Shown one piece after another: positions 61,663 through 64,000 of a stretch of 64,000 nucleotides of DNA. Source of the stretch: Spirochaetia bacterium UBA5763 (GTDB taxonomy: Bacteria > Spirochaetota > UBA4802 > UBA5550); assembly GCA_002418835.1 (NCBI GenBank), contig DIEX01000030.1:124001-188000 (forward strand). Reading direction: 5' to 3'. Position 1 is the stretch's first letter. Every line of letters starts with the position of its first letter. Made by a program: the position numbers and the translations under genes. Under the pieces are notes generated by a model. That model was not told the origin of the DNA. It saw only the letters and a program-made list of their open reading frames with translations, and did no database searches.

Positions 61663-62907
61663 ATGACAAGAGAAGAGAGAAGCTGGATTCTGTACGACGT
61701 AGCCAACTCGGCATTTATACTGATTATGGTTACAGCGGTAATGCCCATCTTCTTCAAGGAGATTGCGGCTCAGGGACTCACAGGGGCACAGTCAACTTCT
61801 ATCTGGGGATACGCCATTTCATCTGCAGCGCTCATTACTGCTCTTGCGGCCCCCTTTCTCGGCGCTCTTGCTGACTATAAAGGGAACAAACTCCGTTTTT
61901 TCACGGCGTTTTTACTTACAGGAGTTGCGTCAACAATCGCACTCACTGCTGTTGATACCGGGCAGTGGCTCCTCTGCTTCTTTATATTTCTGGCTGCCAA
62001 AATTTCATGGTCAGGCGCGAATATATTCTACGACTCATTCATCACCGATGTCACAACACCGGAGCGCACAGACAGAATATCATCATCCGGTTACGCATGG
62101 GGATATATCGGCAGCACTATCCCCTTTATCATCATTATAATAATACTGATGTCAGCGGCTGGAGGAGTTCCCGCTCCCATTCATTACAGAGCAGGTTTTG
62201 TAATAACAGCTGTGTGGTGGCTCCTCCTCTCTCTCCCAATGCTTAAGAATGTGAGGCAGAAACACTATATACCTGAATCTGACGCTCCGCTGAAAGACAG
62301 CATCAGACGGCTTATCTCCGGAATTAAAAACGCCGGTGAACATAAAAACGCTTACCTCTTTTTACTCGGCTACTTCTTCTACATTGACGGAGTGGACACA
62401 ATTATAAGTATGGCCGGGGCCTACGGAATAGACTCAGGCCTCAGCACTGTAACACTGATATCAGCAATACTGGCAATTCAGATACTGGCCTTCCCCTTCG
62501 CGATACTCTACGGCAGACTTGCGGCGCGATTCAGCACGAAGAGAATGATCATGATCGGAATTGCAATTTACACTGTGATTACCTTCATAGCTTTTTTCCT
62601 CCCTGAGATAAAATCACCGGAGGGGAAAACTTATACTTTCTGGTTTCTTTCATTCCTTGTGGCTACATCAATGGGTGGAATCCAGGCACTGAGCCGTTCA
62701 TTCTACAGCAGGCTTATTCCTGTGGAGCGGTCCGCAGAATTTTTCGGACTCTATAATATATTCGGAAAATTCGCAGCGATACTGGGGCCATTTATGATGG
62801 GGGTTGCCACACAGCTCACGGGAAATTCAAGGTACGGGATACTCTGCGTACTGTTTCTCTTTTTTGCAGGGGGAGTTATACTGAGGAGAGTGAATACAGA
62901 GTTATAA
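61663..62907 (+). CDS. UMF1-type (Atg22-like) MFS transporter
   Basis: 414 residues, twelve membrane helices. The N-terminal motif SWILYDVANSAFILIMVTAVMPIFFKEI and AAPFLGALADYKGNKLR, then NIFYDSFITDVTTPERTDRISSSGYAWGYIGS, are the signature of the UMF1/vacuole effluxer Atg22-like family. It is thought to export amino acids or similar small molecules; the substrate in bacteria is not known. GAGGAG lies upstream of the ATG. Monocistronic. Confidence 0.87.
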   Translation: MTREERSWILYDVANSAFILIMVTAVMPIFFKEIAAQGLTGAQSTSIWGYAISSAALITALAAPFLGALADYKGNKLRFFTAFLLTGVASTIALTAVDTGQWLLCFFIFLAAKISWSGANIFYDSFITDVTTPERTDRISSSGYAWGYIGSTIPFIIIIIILMSAAGGVPAPIHYRAGFVITAVWWLLLSLPMLKNVRQKHYIPESDAPLKDSIRRLISGIKNAGEHKNAYLFLLGYFFYIDGVDTIISMAGAYGIDSGLSTVTLISAILAIQILAFPFAILYGRLAARFSTKRMIMIGIAIYTVITFIAFFLPEIKSPEGKTYTFWFLSFLVATSMGGIQALSRSFYSRLIPVERSAEFFGLYNIFGKFAAILGPFMMGVATQLTGNSRYGILCVLFLFFAGGVILRRVNTEL

Positions 62908-62984
62908 TTTTTTAATTTACAAATAGAACCTTTTACTGCCATAATACACGAAAAAAAGAGTTTACCGGTTTCAGGAGTATTAAA

Positions 62985-64000
62985 ATGAAAAAAATAATCC
63001 TTATATTGTCGCTTATAGTTGCGGCCCTCCCCCTCTATGCTGATGATTTATACCTGCACGACAACAGTATAATCAAAGGTGAAGTAACTGAATTCACCAC
63101 TGAAACAATAAAATATAAAACCGCAGATGGGCAGACTGCTGAAACAGCAAAAGATCTGGTTGAAAAAATCATCTATTCCCGCGGACGCCAGGTTGAGTTC
63201 ACAGACAGGATATTCCTTAAAGATAATTCTGTGATCTCCGGAAAAGTTACAGGTACAAGCGGAGATTATACAGAGTACAATCCCGCAGGCCCGCTACTTA
63301 TTGATAGAGTTCTTACTGCTGAAATTATCAGGATAGTTTACAGCAATGGCCGCGTTGAGGACTTCGCTCTTAAAAACGGGATTCACACAATATATCTCAA
63401 TGACGGAAGAACTCTGAAAGGTAAAGATATTACTATTAATGAAAAATTCATTGAATTCACAAATGAGGCAGGGCTCAAAGAATCTTACGGAACAGCTGTA
63501 ATTGATAAAATAGTCTACAGTAATGGAGAGGTGAGAACATTTCAGCCTGCTGAACCGGATAAAAAAACAGAGAAAAAACAAGCTGAAAAAGCAATAACAC
63601 CTCCATCCGGAATGTTCATGGAGTTTGAATGGGGATGGAACGGCTACACAGGGCTGGGCGCCAGGTTCGATTACATGATATTCAACGATTTCTCCCTGAA
63701 CGCCGGGGTCGGTGCAGGTTTCTGGGGGTACAGGATCTCCGGCGCATTACGCTACTACCTGGACTACCCTTACGGTACTGCTTTCAGTATAGGAGCAGCC
63801 TATAACTCCGGAGGTGAACTGGAGAGCGACTATGACACAACCGACAGTTCAGGGAATGTAAGGACAGAAAAAGTAACCTTTGATCTGAAGCCTGTACTCT
63901 GCATAAATGCAACAATCCTTTATTCCTTCATGGTGAACAGAAAAGACAAAATCTATATCGAAGCCGGTTACAGCTACGCGATACAGGACAAAAAATACTC
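62985..64000 (+). CDS. Outer-membrane protein with N-terminal repeats, cut by window end
   Basis: Start with signal peptide (IILILSLIVAALPLYA) after AGGAG. Residues 18-190 hold three related units of about 50-60 residues with the scheme LxDxxxIxGxVxxxxxxxIxY...xxxxIxKIVYSNGRVExF, probably small beta domains. A K/E-rich linker (DKKTEKKQAEKA) follows. From residue 205 on begins a beta-barrel-like part (GMFMEFEWGWNGYTGLGARFDYMIFNDFSLNAGVGAGFWGY...) that continues beyond position 64000. At least 338 residues. Function unknown. Confidence 0.7.
   Translation, partial: MKKIILILSLIVAALPLYADDLYLHDNSIIKGEVTEFTTETIKYKTADGQTAETAKDLVEKIIYSRGRQVEFTDRIFLKDNSVISGKVTGTSGDYTEYNPAGPLLIDRVLTAEIIRIVYSNGRVEDFALKNGIHTIYLNDGRTLKGKDITINEKFIEFTNEAGLKESYGTAVIDKIVYSNGEVRTFQPAEPDKKTEKKQAEKAITPPSGMFMEFEWGWNGYTGLGARFDYMIFNDFSLNAGVGAGFWGYRISGALRYYLDYPYGTAFSIGAAYNSGGELESDYDTTDSSGNVRTEKVTFDLKPVLCINATILYSFMVNRKDKIYIEAGYSYAIQDKKY

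Overview
The window reads as the chromosome of a Gram-negative, double-membraned heterotroph. It has TonB/ExbB/ExbD with an outer-membrane receptor, many signal peptides and lipoboxes, an LptE-like lipoprotein next to holA, and a RecBCD set. No ribosomal or tRNA gene is visible, so the lineage cannot be fixed. The gene mix (UMF1-type transporter, DUF2157/GDYXXLXY pair, amylase-glycogen synthase fusion, dispersed GC-rich hairpins) would suit a spirochaete-like or deltaproteobacterium-like genome; this is inference only.

Layout. 1-9.3 kb: envelope proteins, a DUF2157/GDYXXLXY pair, an OFA-type transporter and a YaaH-type acetate transporter. 9.3-14.4 kb: a minus-strand operon with a TonB-dependent receptor, two small lipoproteins, ExbB, ExbD and TonB. 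14.6-19.3 kb: a DUF6125-like protein, a REP-type transposase, a methyltransferase, a long ankyrin protein and a secreted protein. 19.4-23 kb: a two-component pair whose genes converge and overlap; both promoters carry three CCTTAA boxes at 11-bp period and both genes appear leaderless, next to a secreted protein of three tandem repeats. 23-28.3 kb: CapA-like protein, CoA-transferase, AlaA and a HEPN/MNT pair. 28.4-33.3 kb: a 1617-residue GH13 amylase-GT5 glycogen synthase fusion. 33.4-49.3 kb: lptE-holA, tldD-tldE, a TetR-HEAT pair and recC-recB-recD.

49.3-58.5 kb is an AT-rich accessory island holding a type V-A CRISPR-Cas locus (cas12a, cas4, cas1, cas2 and a four-repeat array). A RAYT transposase and palindromic REP repeats with the core CAAGGGGTTGCAACCCCTTG lie around it. 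The locus looks damaged. cas12a is split by two single-base frameshifts and cas2 loses its C-terminus to a third, while the much longer flanking genes are intact. The catalytic residues are still readable across the broken frames, so the decay is recent or the shifts are sequence errors.

58.4-64 kb returns to core-like genes: type II NADH dehydrogenase, a cysteine-free Crp/Fnr regulator with a TTGAT-N4-GTCAA box in its own leader, a 2[4Fe-4S] ferredoxin-domain protein, a UMF1-type MFS transporter and an outer-membrane protein cut by the window end.

The observations most worth following are the decaying Cas12a locus inside a REP/RAYT neighbourhood, the leaderless two-component regulon with matching operators, and the GH13-GT5 fusion.
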